Made by a program: the position numbers and the translations under genes. Positions 6,961 to 14,200 of a DNA stretch of 21,040 bases are shown here, piece after piece. The notes beneath the pieces were generated by a model. It was given only the letters and a program-made list of their open reading frames with translations, did no database searches and was not told the origin of the DNA. The DNA lies in contig JAZLJW010000249.1 in NCBI GenBank assembly GCA_045597345.1, positions 1 to 21,040 of the forward strand, written 5' to 3'. Origin of the DNA: Treponema_I sp045597345. GTDB taxonomy: Bacteria > Spirochaetota > Spirochaetia > Treponematales > Treponemataceae. Position 1 is the stretch's first letter. Every line of letters starts with the position of its first letter.

Positions 6961-7746
6961 ATGGATATTGCAACAAGTTATGGAGCCTTTCAACAGTTAA
7001 TCGGTCTGGAGGGAACGACAACCAGCGTAAGCAGTGATTTTCATCTTATTCAGGAAATAATCAATCTGCTGGCCGGACAGAAATCTTTGACAATCGAAGA
7101 GCTCGCTGCCCAAACGGGCGTTTCTCCGGCAACCATCAGCCGGTTTGTGAAAAAATGCGGTTTTACCAGTTATCGTGATTTTCACATGAAATTCTTTGCC
7201 ATACAGGAATTATCCCGGACAGTCCGCAGTACCAAGTATGATGATAACCCGGACCTTATTTCTCTGGATTCCATACACTGCAATCTTGAAGCTACCCGGG
7301 GCCATCTTGATCTGCCCTTGATCCGCCGTATCATCCTGCTGTTCTGTTCCTGTCCCAACCGGTATTTCATCGGAACGCCGGAAGATTTGATAACACTTTC
7401 CTGCTTCCATAAAGATATGATAACCATGGGGTATCCATCACATTTGTTTTACGATATTGGAACCCAATTTGAAGTTATTACTCAATCCTGTTCAAGGGAT
7501 GTTTTTCTGCTGACAACGGTTGATAATGATTTTGCACGGTATTTTTATCCGGTTCTTGAAAAGGCAAAGAAAAACGGCGCAAAACTGATTCTGTTTACCC
7601 AGACGAGTGCTGAAGCTGATGATGCGTTTTCACGGATTTTTGATATAGTATATCACTATGGAATACCGGGCAGTGGGAACTTTGGAAATTATTCTGAGCG
7701 GTATCTGGCATCGGTGCTTTCCCATGAATTGAGAAATAAGCAATGA
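6961..7746 (+). CDS. RpiR/MurR-family transcriptional regulator (HTH + SIS domain)
   Basis: A 261-residue regulator. The N-terminal HTH_6 domain covers about residues 25-75, with SLTIEELAAQTGVSPATISR followed by FVKKCGFTSYRDFHMKF, the family signature. The C-terminal part (about 105-255) has the size and pattern of a SIS sugar-phosphate-binding domain (LIRRIILLFC, RYFIGTPEDL, DVFLLTTVDND, GAKLILFTQT), but the usual SIS serine-rich loop is not conserved in an obvious way. Members typically sense phosphorylated sugars or amino sugars. The gene sits behind its own probable operators and has no ribosome-binding site. The DJ-1 gene follows 72 bases later on the same strand and the lipoprotein phosphatase is divergent; both are candidate targets. 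Confidence 0.88.
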   Translation: MDIATSYGAFQQLIGLEGTTTSVSSDFHLIQEIINLLAGQKSLTIEELAAQTGVSPATISRFVKKCGFTSYRDFHMKFFAIQELSRTVRSTKYDDNPDLISLDSIHCNLEATRGHLDLPLIRRIILLFCSCPNRYFIGTPEDLITLSCFHKDMITMGYPSHLFYDIGTQFEVITQSCSRDVFLLTTVDNDFARYFYPVLEKAKKNGAKLILFTQTSAEADDAFSRIFDIVYHYGIPGSGNFGNYSERYLASVLSHELRNKQ

Positions 7747-7749
7747 GAT

Positions 7750-7794
7750 ATCGCACAGGTACGTGCGATTGCAGCTGCGTGCGACTATTGTCGC
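7750..7794 (+). promoter_or_regulatory. Two stems with alternative pairing in the leader of the DJ-1-type gene
   Basis: ATCGCAC (7750-7756) pairs perfectly with GTGCGAT (7763-7769), and GCGAC (7781-7785) pairs with GTCGC (7790-7794). A second GTGCGA copy at 7779-7784 could also pair with the first arm, which would break the second stem. Stem 2 ends at the base before the GGAGG at 7795. This looks like a small RNA switch or two DNA sites in the gap between the regulator and the next gene; there is no T-run to make a terminator. Confidence 0.35.
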
Positions 7795-7818
7795 GGAGGC
7801 TGATAAGGAGATGATGAT

Positions 7819-8403
7819 ATGAAAACTGTTGTTGTGTTGCTGGCTGAAGGATTTGAAGAAACGGAAGCTCTGGCTCCGGCTGATATTCTGGTACGCAGTG
7901 GTATTCAGGTGCGTCTGGTTGCAGCCTGTGCAAATCCTGGTGTACGGGGCCCTATTGTAGTAACCGGTTCCCATGGTTTTGGAGTACAGTGTGCTTTGAC
8001 TCTTGAAGAACTGTTGGCCGAAAAAGAGTTACCGGACGGTGTTATGTGCCCTGGCGGTATGCCGGGTGCTGCTCATCTGGGAGAAAATGCACAGGTGTGC
8101 GGGTTGATTGAAACTATGAAAGAAGCCGGCCTGCTGGTATCTGCCATCTGTGCCGCTCCTGCCGTTGTTTTGGGACACACCAGTGTGCTCAATGGAAAAA
8201 AATTCACCTGTTATCCTGATATGGAAGACCAGGTAGCTACTGATTGTACGGGAACCTGGTGCGATGACCGTGTCGTTGTGGACGGAGACCTGATTACCAG
8301 CCGTGGTCCCGGTACTGCCATGGAGTTTGGCTATGCGGTGGCAGAATACTTTAATGGAGAAGGCAGCTGCGATCAGCTGAAACAAGGAATGTTGTTCAAA
8401 TAA
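7819..8403 (+). CDS. DJ-1/PfpI-superfamily protein (YajL/ThiJ type)
   Basis: A 194-residue cytoplasmic protein of the class I glutamine amidotransferase-like DJ-1 family. The nucleophile elbow is AICAAPA with C111, the conserved acidic residue that tunes the cysteine is E16 (EGFEETE), and the SRGPGTAMEFG motif near the C-terminus completes the family pattern. Members are proposed to be glyoxalase/deglycase-type or oxidative stress proteins; the exact activity is debated in the literature and cannot be decided here. AAGGAG precedes the ATG at normal spacing. It follows the RpiR-type gene by 72 bases, so it may be read from the same promoter. Length and motifs are normal. It faces acetate kinase tail to tail across a 301-base gap rich in structured DNA. 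Confidence 0.92.
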   Translation: MKTVVVLLAEGFEETEALAPADILVRSGIQVRLVAACANPGVRGPIVVTGSHGFGVQCALTLEELLAEKELPDGVMCPGGMPGAAHLGENAQVCGLIETMKEAGLLVSAICAAPAVVLGHTSVLNGKKFTCYPDMEDQVATDCTGTWCDDRVVVDGDLITSRGPGTAMEFGYAVAEYFNGEGSCDQLKQGMLFK

Positions 8404-8430
8404 GTTTCCTGAAAAATCTACCGGCGTGAT

Positions 8431-8520
8431 GGGTACGTGCAAAACCGCTCGATATCTCGCTACAGGTGAAGCCCTGCGAAGAAATTATTGCACAGGGCTT
8501 CAACAGTTTTTGCACGTCCC
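8431..8520. repeat. Nested long inverted repeat between DJ-1 and acetate kinase
   Basis: The outer arms GGGTACGTGCAAAAC (8431-8445) and GTTTTTGCACGTCCC (8506-8520) pair over 14 bases with two single-base bulges. Inside them, TGAAGCCCTG (8467-8476) and CAGGGCTTCA (8493-8502) form a perfect 10-base stem. The result is an extended hairpin just after the DJ-1 stop. It might end or protect the DJ-1 transcript, encode a small structured RNA, or be a dispersed palindromic repeat. No similar copy was noticed elsewhere in the window. Confidence 0.6.
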
Positions 8521-8550
8521 CGTCCCGCCTCCCGATTTTTCATCAGTCAT

Positions 8551-8576
8551 AAAAAAAGCCGACGTAGGCCGGCTTT
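8551..8576 (-). terminator. Rho-independent terminator for acetate kinase (partly bidirectional)
   Basis: On the minus strand a 7-base stem (AAAGCCG with CGGCTTT, 8-base loop) is followed by a tract of seven T residues that includes the end of the stem. It is placed beyond the structured element that follows acetate kinase. On the plus strand the stem is followed only by a short T tract, so it may also help stop DJ-1 transcripts, less efficiently. Confidence 0.75.
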
Positions 8577-8580
8577 ACAT

Positions 8581-8703
8581 TTGTGATGCAGATTTTTCGT
8601 GATGGCAAGGCGCCGGCGTGGTTGAGAGCGCAGGCGTCCTGCCGGACGTTGAGCATCGAAACCGCCTCGGCAACGCCGCCAGCGCGGAAAAGATGCATTA
8701 CAA
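8581..8703. repeat. Structured dispersed element, copy 1
   Basis: A 123-base imperfect palindrome immediately 3' of the acetate kinase stop. The outer stem TTGTGATGCA (8581-8590) pairs with TGCATTACAA (8694-8703). An 80-base core (8604-8683) holds an arm pair near 8612-8623/8660-8671 and an inner hairpin CGTCC-TGCC-GGACG at 8635-8648. The core aligns without gaps with copy 2 at 14226-14305, about 55 of 80 bases identical by my count. Most arm differences preserve pairing. It lies between convergent genes, as does copy 2. Confidence 0.8.
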
Positions 8704-8704
8704 T

Positions 8705-10033
8705 TTATTTTGCCAGGATGGTAGCCAGTTCGGGCAGCTCCTTCAGTTCTTTTTCAAGGGCTGCGGCACGTGCTTTGTTTACGTAGTCCGGGCTTTCAAA
8801 AGTGTAGGTAAAGTTGGTGTGAACATCGTAGGTGCCGTTCATGATGGCAAAAGCATCTTCGGTCATAACCAGTTCTTCATCAGTTGGGATTACGAAAATC
8901 TTAACTTTAGAGTCATCGGCGCTGATGCAGGTTTCTGCATTGCTGGTGTTGGCAAGAAGGTTCTTTTTGGGATCCAGTTTGATGCCCAGGAATTCAAGAC
9001 CTTCAACAGCTTTTGCGCGGATAGCAGGAGCGTGTTCACCAACACCGGCGGTGAATACGATGGCATCTGCGCCACCAATGGCAGCCATGTAGGAACCGAT
9101 GTATTTCTTCAGGCGGTAGCATTCCATATCAACTGCCAGCTGAGCTTTTGCGTCACCTTTTTTAGCAGCATCCTGAACGTCACGGCGGTCAGTGTACTGG
9201 CCGGTAAGACCCAGAAGACCAGATTTCTTGTTCAGTGCAGTGTCCATTTCGTCAGCAGTCATGCCGGTTTTGCGCATGATGTAGAATGGCAGTGCACAGT
9301 CCATATCACCAGAGCGTGAACCCATAACCAGACCTTCAAGAGGAGTAATACCCATTGAAGTATCGTAGCAGCAGCCGTTTTTAACGGCAGCAGCAGAAGC
9401 ACCGTTACCTACATGGCAGATGATTACGTTGGTATCTTTAGGAGCTTTGTGCAGCAGTACAGAAGCACGTTTTGCACAGTACAGGTGAGAAGTTCCGTGG
9501 AAACCGTAGCGGCGTGCACCGTATTTTTCATACCATTCGTAAGGAATGGCGTACATGAATGAAGAAGCCGGCATGGTCTGATGGAATGCAGTATCCATAA
9601 CGGCAGTATGTGGAACGTTTGGCATAACTTTCTGAGCAGCTTCAATACCCATGATGTTTGCAGGCATGTGCAGAGGACCAAGGTCAATTACTTCTTTGAA
9701 ACCTTCAAGAACTTCAGGAGTTACCAGAACAGATTTCTTGAATTTTTCTCCACCGTGCAGTACGCGGTGGCCTACAGCACCTACTTCGCTCAGATCTGAA
9801 ATTACACCAACTTCTTTGTCGGTAATCATCTGAAGAATCAGTTCAATTGCTTCTTTGTGGGTAGGGCATGGACTTTCTTTTACTACTTTGTTGCCCTTTG
9901 CTTTGTGGGTAATTACGGATCCGGCCTGAGTAACACGTTCTACAACACCTGAAGCCAGTACATCTTTATTGTCCCAGTCGTAAACCTGGTATTTTGCGGA
10001 AGAAGAACCGCAGTTAAGAGTAAGAATTACCAT
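8705..10033 (-). CDS. ackA: Acetate kinase
   Basis: This enzyme interconverts acetyl phosphate plus ADP and acetate plus ATP, the ATP-yielding step of fermentative acetate formation. The 442-residue protein is somewhat longer than the usual 400. Motifs seen are LTLNCGSSSAKYQ at the N-terminus, R90 in VGHRVLHGG, D147 in VMDTAFHQTMP, H179 in YGFHGTSH, MGSRSGDMD, and FTAGVGEHAP near the C-terminus, so the active site is complete. GAGG is 5 bases before the ATG. A TATACT box at 10076-10071 predicts a leader of about 30 bases. Phosphotransacetylase, its usual partner, is not next to it. The gene is monocistronic: divergent from a diguanylate cyclase and ended by the 8551-8576 terminator. Confidence 0.97.
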   Translation of the reverse strand: MVILTLNCGSSSAKYQVYDWDNKDVLASGVVERVTQAGSVITHKAKGNKVVKESPCPTHKEAIELILQMITDKEVGVISDLSEVGAVGHRVLHGGEKFKKSVLVTPEVLEGFKEVIDLGPLHMPANIMGIEAAQKVMPNVPHTAVMDTAFHQTMPASSFMYAIPYEWYEKYGARRYGFHGTSHLYCAKRASVLLHKAPKDTNVIICHVGNGASAAAVKNGCCYDTSMGITPLEGLVMGSRSGDMDCALPFYIMRKTGMTADEMDTALNKKSGLLGLTGQYTDRRDVQDAAKKGDAKAQLAVDMECYRLKKYIGSYMAAIGGADAIVFTAGVGEHAPAIRAKAVEGLEFLGIKLDPKKNLLANTSNAETCISADDSKVKIFVIPTDEELVMTEDAFAIMNGTYDVHTNFTYTFESPDYVNKARAAALEKELKELPELATILAK

Positions 10034-10070
10034 ATCAACCTCGTTTTCTTACAGTGGAATAGTGGGTAAA

Positions 10071-10115
10071 AGTATACCGTAAAATGGTGATAAAAGTACA
10101 CTGTTGAAGTATACT
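10071..10115. promoter_or_regulatory. Back-to-back promoters of acetate kinase and the diguanylate cyclase
   Basis: TATACT occurs on both strands as mirror images: 10076-10071 for acetate kinase (minus) and 10110-10115 for the GGDEF gene (plus), extended to a 7-base inverted repeat (AGTATAC/GTATACT). Only about 32 bases separate the two boxes, so their -35 regions are adjacent and the polymerases should compete. No convincing -35 hexamer is visible on either side. Confidence 0.45.
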
Positions 10116-10121
10116 GATTTT

Positions 10122-11174
10122 ATGGAACGGCATTTTCCCAGTCTGAAGCTTTTTGAGCTTGTCGTGTGGCTTTTTATTGCATCTCACTTTATTCTTCTGA
10201 TGCTCTGTCTGGAATATGCCCCGTATACTCTTTTCTATGTGCAGAATATCCTGTGCATAGTCTACTTTCTTATCATACTCAGATTACACCACATAAACCG
10301 GATCAGTGTTGATACTTCTGTATTTGTCACAGTGCTTGTTTTGTGGACTCAGATGATTATCTCGTTTCTTGCTGTAGGAATTGATGGTGGTTTTCAGGTT
10401 GTATGCTATGGAACACTTTGTTCTGCATTTTTCATCCTGTATTCAAGCCACCGGAAAGGACAGCCATCACGCAAACCTGTGCTTGTCGAAATTGGCTCGG
10501 TATCGCTGTATCTGCTTATGATGATTCTTTCCCAATATCTGGAGCCATGGTACATCCTTGAGGAACGTGTTTTGCAGAAGATGTCTTTTTTCAATACCAT
10601 AGGGACGTTGATTGAACTGCTTGTGTTCTCTGATGTATACCGGATGCGTTTGAGTCGGTCTGTAATCAGATTACAGAAGCAGGCTGATATTGATGAATTG
10701 ACAGGACTTCTGAACAGGTTGGGTATCAGGTCTGTGTTTGATTCCTTTCTGTCATCCTGGAAAAATAATGCAGTGCCTTTTGCTGTAGCAATTTTCGATA
10801 TTGACGATTTTAAGAAAGTTAACGATACCTACGGGCATAACGCCGGTGATATGGTTCTTAAAACTTTTGCGGAAGATTTTGCAATTCTTGAAAAAGACAA
10901 ATCAGCTGTATGTCGATGGGGTGGGGAAGAATTCCTGGTACTCGGTCAGATTGTTTCTGATTTGTCACTTTTTTATACGCACTTGCAGATGATTACGGAA
11001 AAAATGGCAAACCGTGAATTCCAGTGGCAGGGGGAAGTGTTTCAGGTAACGGTAACTTGTGGTGTTGCTGTTATAGAAAGCGATATGCCTATCCACGAAT
11101 TAATTGATAAGGCAGACCACCGCCTGTATGCCGGAAAAGCTAACGGCAAAAATCAGGTAGTGGTCTACGATTAA
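10122..11174 (+). CDS. Membrane-bound diguanylate cyclase (GGDEF domain)
   Basis: A 350-residue protein that would make cyclic di-GMP from GTP. About six hydrophobic segments fill residues 10-190 (for example LFELVVWLFIASHFILLM and FVTVLVLWTQMIISFLAVG), a family-typical uncharacterised membrane sensor. The GGDEF domain runs from about 205 (DIDELTGLLNRLG) to the end, with IFDIDDFKKVND, YGHNAGD and an intact active-site CRWGGEEF. The RxxD inhibitory site expected just before it is absent (KDKS at that place), so product inhibition at this site is unlikely. I use the ATG at 10122 rather than the TTG 18 bases upstream, because the hydrophilic N-terminus fits and the TATACT box would lie inside the longer form. 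There is no Shine-Dalgarno sequence. It ends 9 bases from the convergent carboxypeptidase. Confidence 0.9.
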   Translation: MERHFPSLKLFELVVWLFIASHFILLMLCLEYAPYTLFYVQNILCIVYFLIILRLHHINRISVDTSVFVTVLVLWTQMIISFLAVGIDGGFQVVCYGTLCSAFFILYSSHRKGQPSRKPVLVEIGSVSLYLLMMILSQYLEPWYILEERVLQKMSFFNTIGTLIELLVFSDVYRMRLSRSVIRLQKQADIDELTGLLNRLGIRSVFDSFLSSWKNNAVPFAVAIFDIDDFKKVNDTYGHNAGDMVLKTFAEDFAILEKDKSAVCRWGGEEFLVLGQIVSDLSLFYTHLQMITEKMANREFQWQGEVFQVTVTCGVAVIESDMPIHELIDKADHRLYAGKANGKNQVVVYD

Positions 11175-11183
11175 CCTATCGTA

Positions 11184-12695
11184 TTACAGTTCGTACAGGG
11201 TGCTGTATTTGGTTTCCAGATAGTCCAGGAAGTCTTTGGCGGTGATGGTGCGGCCGGTGATTTCCTGAATCCATTCTTTTGGAGCAAGACGGTCTGCCTT
11301 TTTCCATACGTGTTCGGTCATCCATCCGTTGATTTTTGCAAAATCTCCGGAGCGTACGGCTGCAGCAACATCAAATTCTTCCTTCATTTTGTTCCAGTAC
11401 ATGGCGTTATAGAAGTTACCGATGGCATAAGCCGGGAAATAGCCGAAATTTCCTGACCAGTGTACGTCCTGCAGACAACCTTCTGCATCATTGGCTGGTG
11501 TTACGCCCAAATATTCCTCATACTTTTTATTCCATGCGGCAGGAACACCGGCAATGTCCAGTTCTCCTGCAATAATAGCCTTTTCCAGTTCATAGCGGAT
11601 GATAATGTGGAAAGTATAGGTAAACTCATCTGATTCCGTACGGATAAGGGACGGGGTTACGGTGTTTACGGCTTCATACAGTTCTTCTTCTGATACGTCA
11701 GCCAGCTGTTCTGCAAAGATTTCTTTTGCCTTGGGGTATACCAGATGGATGTACTCACGGGAACGGCCGATGATGTTTTCGTAGAACCGTGAAACCGATT
11801 CGTGCTGCCCCATGGTTTTTCCGCCATCGATATTCCAGATGTAGTTTTCTGCCGGCTGGAACATTTCAAACAGGGCGTGTCCACCTTCATGGATGATGGA
11901 ATACATGCTTGAAGTAAAGGCATTGGGGTAGTAGTGGGTAGTTACGCGGATATCGTCTTTTGCAAGACCGTCGGTAAAAGGATGTTCGGTGGTAGTAAAG
12001 GCACCGCGGGTAAAGTCAAATCCCATGATTTCAAGCAGGTAGCGGCTGAATTCTGCCTGCTGGGCATCAGTTACCTTGCGTGAAAGGAAATCGGTGCGGA
12101 TGTTCTTTTTGGATGCCATGATTTTTTTCAGCAGTGGAATCAGACGGTCTTTGCATTCACCGAAAATGGCATCAAGATCAGCCATGGTCATGCCGCGTTC
12201 AAATTCATCCAGCAGATTGTTGTATGCTTCGCTCTGTTTTTCGGTCCACAGCTCAAGCTGTTTTAACTGGGTATCCCGTACGGCTTTCAGGCTGGGGGCA
12301 AATTTAGAGAAATCTGACGATTCTTTTGCTTCCAACCAGTCGATATAAGCTTTCTGGAATACCATGGAGAACTCTCTGTCCATTTCAGGTGTAATGTTTT
12401 TGGTGCGAACCTGGTTCATGTGCAGCTGGAATGCCAGTGACTGCTGGAAATCATTGTCCAGTTCATCCCGGTGATCCCACAGATATTCGCTTGCTTCAAT
12501 AAATTCCGGTGCCTTTGTCAGTTTGAATGCCTGATTTGAAAGGAATGCTGCGGTTTCTCCCTGGTGTTCCATGGCTTTTTTAGGGCAGATGGTTTCAAGG
12601 TCAAAGTTGAGGACATGGGCAGCGTTGGCGTAATGCTCCATCTCTTCAAAAGTTTTCAAAAGATAATCAATGTGTTTCTGTAATTGTTCTGTCAT
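11184..12695 (-). CDS. Carboxypeptidase Taq, metallopeptidase family M32
   Basis: A zinc carboxypeptidase of 503 residues, the normal length for family M32, with broad specificity at peptide C-termini; it is cytoplasmic, since no signal peptide is present. The zinc motif HEGGH is at 269-273, and the third zinc ligand is E299 within GQHESVSRFYENIIGRS. Other family motifs are HPFTDGLAKDDIRVTTHY and IIRYELEKAII. AAGGA precedes the ATG by 6 bases. It is divergent from the MATE gene and convergent with the GGDEF gene. Its probable promoter (TTGTGA, 18 bases, TACACT) has a 7-base palindrome centred on the -10. Likely job: peptide catabolism, in keeping with the M29-type aminopeptidase two genes away. 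Confidence 0.95.
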   Translation of the reverse strand: MTEQLQKHIDYLLKTFEEMEHYANAAHVLNFDLETICPKKAMEHQGETAAFLSNQAFKLTKAPEFIEASEYLWDHRDELDNDFQQSLAFQLHMNQVRTKNITPEMDREFSMVFQKAYIDWLEAKESSDFSKFAPSLKAVRDTQLKQLELWTEKQSEAYNNLLDEFERGMTMADLDAIFGECKDRLIPLLKKIMASKKNIRTDFLSRKVTDAQQAEFSRYLLEIMGFDFTRGAFTTTEHPFTDGLAKDDIRVTTHYYPNAFTSSMYSIIHEGGHALFEMFQPAENYIWNIDGGKTMGQHESVSRFYENIIGRSREYIHLVYPKAKEIFAEQLADVSEEELYEAVNTVTPSLIRTESDEFTYTFHIIIRYELEKAIIAGELDIAGVPAAWNKKYEEYLGVTPANDAEGCLQDVHWSGNFGYFPAYAIGNFYNAMYWNKMKEEFDVAAAVRSGDFAKINGWMTEHVWKKADRLAPKEWIQEITGRTITAKDFLDYLETKYSTLYEL

Positions 12696-12723
12696 GGTGT
12701 TTCCTTCTTTCGTTCCCTTGCGG

Positions 12724-12746
12724 GATTCATCAGTGTACCATGAATC
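12724..12746. promoter_or_regulatory. Palindrome GATTCAT-N9-ATGAATC over the carboxypeptidase -10 box
   Basis: Perfect 7-base arms flank 9 bases that contain the minus-strand -10 candidate TACACT (12737-12732), itself preceded by TGG. A matching -35 candidate TTGTGA lies at 12761-12756. A dimeric protein bound here would cover the -10 region and repress the carboxypeptidase gene. Confidence 0.45.
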
Positions 12747-12773
12747 ACTCTGTCATCACAATGTCAGCCGTGG

Positions 12774-12779
12774 TATACT
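12774..12779 (+). promoter_or_regulatory. Extended -10 box before the MATE gene (leaderless candidate)
   Basis: TGG-TATACT ends 6 bases before the ATG at 12786, with no Shine-Dalgarno sequence in between or nearby. A weak -35 candidate, CTGTCA at 12750-12755, lies 18 bases upstream. The arrangement is the same as for the RpiR-type and GGDEF genes. Confidence 0.5.
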
Positions 12780-12785
12780 GCCTGT

Positions 12786-14138
12786 ATGAAATCATCTGCA
12801 ATTCCGGAGAACTACCTTTTTTCTGCTGCAGCTCTCCGTAAACTGGTAATTCCTCTTGTATTTGAACAGCTGCTGGCCCTTACGGTGGGCATGGCAGATA
12901 CCATGATGGTTTCAAGTGTTGGAGAGGCTGCTATCAGTGGTGTTTCCCTGATAGACATGGTTAACGTATTGATTTTTGGCGTTCTGGCGGCCCTGGCTAC
13001 CGGTGGTGCTGTTGTTACCAGCCAGTATCTTGGCGCAAAAAAAGAAGATGCTGCCCGAAACAGTGCCCGGCAGCTTATGGCTACGGTCATTGCCGGTGGT
13101 GTTGCCATCGGAGTTCTGTGTATTCTGTTCCGGAATCCGCTTTTGCGCCTGCTTTTTGGTCGCATAGAAGATGATGTTTTTGAAAATGCCATCATATATC
13201 TTGTTATATCTGCGTTTTCATTCCCTTTTCTTGCCATGTACAACGCCTGTGCCGCCCTGTTCCGCAGCATGGGTAAAGCATCCATTACTTTTAAGGTTTC
13301 AGTAATCATCAACCTGATTAATGTGGCTGGTAATGCACTGTGTATCTTTGTGTTCAGAATGGGTGTTGCCGGTGTTGCAGTACCATCGCTGGTATCCCGG
13401 TTGGCAGGTGCTCTGATTCTGTATGTACTGCTCAAAAAGCCGGACCAGCAGATATATCTGGAGAGTGGCCGCTTTGCATTGGATCTGTCAGAAATCAGAA
13501 AGATTCTGCATATCGGTATTCCCAGCGGCATAGAAAACGGACTGTTTCAACTTGGCCGGGTTATGGTTGTCAGCATTATCAGCGGCTTTGGTACGGTTCA
13601 GATAGCAGCCAACGGTGTTGCAAATAATCTTGATTCCATGGGTGTTCTTATCGGGCAAGCCATGAACCTGGCAGTGATTACGGTAATCGGGCAGTGCGTA
13701 GGAGCCCGGGATGAAAAACAGATACGGTATTATACCAGACGCATGGTGCTGCAGGCTCATTTGGGAACAGCAGTTGTAGTTCTGGGGCTTACCCTGGGAT
13801 TGGACTGGATTCTTTCTCTGTATGGGCTAGGTCCTGAAACTACGGCTCTGGCAAAGCAGCTGGTTTTGATACACAATACCTGCGCCGTGTTCATGTGGCC
13901 TCTGGCTTTTGTACTGCCCAACATGCTCCGGGCCTGTAACGACGTAAAATTTACCATGTGGGCCAGTGTTCTCAGCATGTTCCTGTTCCGCGTAGTATTC
14001 GGCTGGCTTTTAGGTGAACAGTTTGGTATGGGCGCCGTAGGGGTATGGTATGCCATGCTTCTGGACTGGATCTGCCGCATCAGCTGTTTTGTCAGCCGCT
14101 ACCTGCGGGGCAAGTGGCGGCTGACTGCACACCTGTGA
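12786..14138 (+). CDS. MATE-family multidrug/metabolite efflux transporter
   Basis: A 450-residue inner-membrane protein with about twelve hydrophobic segments in two similar halves, the normal MATE size. The N-terminal half begins with LRKLVIPLVFEQLLALTVGMADTMM, the classic first helix with the Q/E and D that line the cation site, followed by TGGAVVTSQYLGAKKEDAAR. The second half repeats the pattern (IGIPSGIENGLFQLGR..., ...AMNLAVITVIGQCVGARDEKQ). Such proteins expel drugs or metabolites in exchange for sodium ions or protons; the substrate cannot be read from the sequence. The gene has its own promoter region and a terminator overlapping the stop codon, so it is probably monocistronic. Its reading starts without a ribosome-binding site. 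Confidence 0.94.
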   Translation: MKSSAIPENYLFSAAALRKLVIPLVFEQLLALTVGMADTMMVSSVGEAAISGVSLIDMVNVLIFGVLAALATGGAVVTSQYLGAKKEDAARNSARQLMATVIAGGVAIGVLCILFRNPLLRLLFGRIEDDVFENAIIYLVISAFSFPFLAMYNACAALFRSMGKASITFKVSVIINLINVAGNALCIFVFRMGVAGVAVPSLVSRLAGALILYVLLKKPDQQIYLESGRFALDLSEIRKILHIGIPSGIENGLFQLGRVMVVSIISGFGTVQIAANGVANNLDSMGVLIGQAMNLAVITVIGQCVGARDEKQIRYYTRRMVLQAHLGTAVVVLGLTLGLDWILSLYGLGPETTALAKQLVLIHNTCAVFMWPLAFVLPNMLRACNDVKFTMWASVLSMFLFRVVFGWLLGEQFGMGAVGVWYAMLLDWICRISCFVSRYLRGKWRLTAHL

Positions 14139-14154
14139 AGGGCGGGCCCTTTTT
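14138..14154 (+). terminator. Short Rho-independent terminator of the MATE gene
   Basis: A GC-rich hairpin (AAGGG, loop CGGG, CCCTT) begins at the last base of the TGA stop and is followed by three more T residues, giving a five-T tract in all. The stem is short, so termination may be incomplete. The adjacent AGCTAC/GTAGCT stem and the structured element could add to it. Confidence 0.6.
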
Positions 14155-14157
14155 GTC

Positions 14158-14200
14158 AGCTACGGCCAGTGCCCTCAAAGGAACAGCCTTCTGGGTAGCT
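14158..14200. repeat. Inverted repeat AGCTAC/GTAGCT between MATE and aminopeptidase
   Basis: Six-base arms at 14158-14163 and 14195-14200, with CCAG/CTGG pairing just inside, form a second hairpin directly abutting the structured element copy 2. It fills the space between the MATE terminator and the element, so nearly all of this 185-base convergent gap is potential secondary structure. Confidence 0.4.

Noticed and set aside
8581..8703. tRNA-like or CRISPR-like interpretation of the structured element
   Set aside because: There is no cloverleaf with anticodon and CCA-type acceptor and no regularly spaced repeats; the two copies are 5.6 kb apart.
8618..9319. Plus-strand open frame of 233 codons
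   Set aside because: It lies opposite acetate kinase and across structured element copy 1; no family features.
10104..10121. TTG at 10104 as start of the GGDEF gene
   Set aside because: The predicted -10 box would fall inside the coding sequence and no ribosome-binding site precedes it; the ATG at 10122 is preferred.
12812..13531. Minus-strand open frame of 239 codons
   Set aside because: Antisense of the MATE gene, which has clear family motifs over the same bases.
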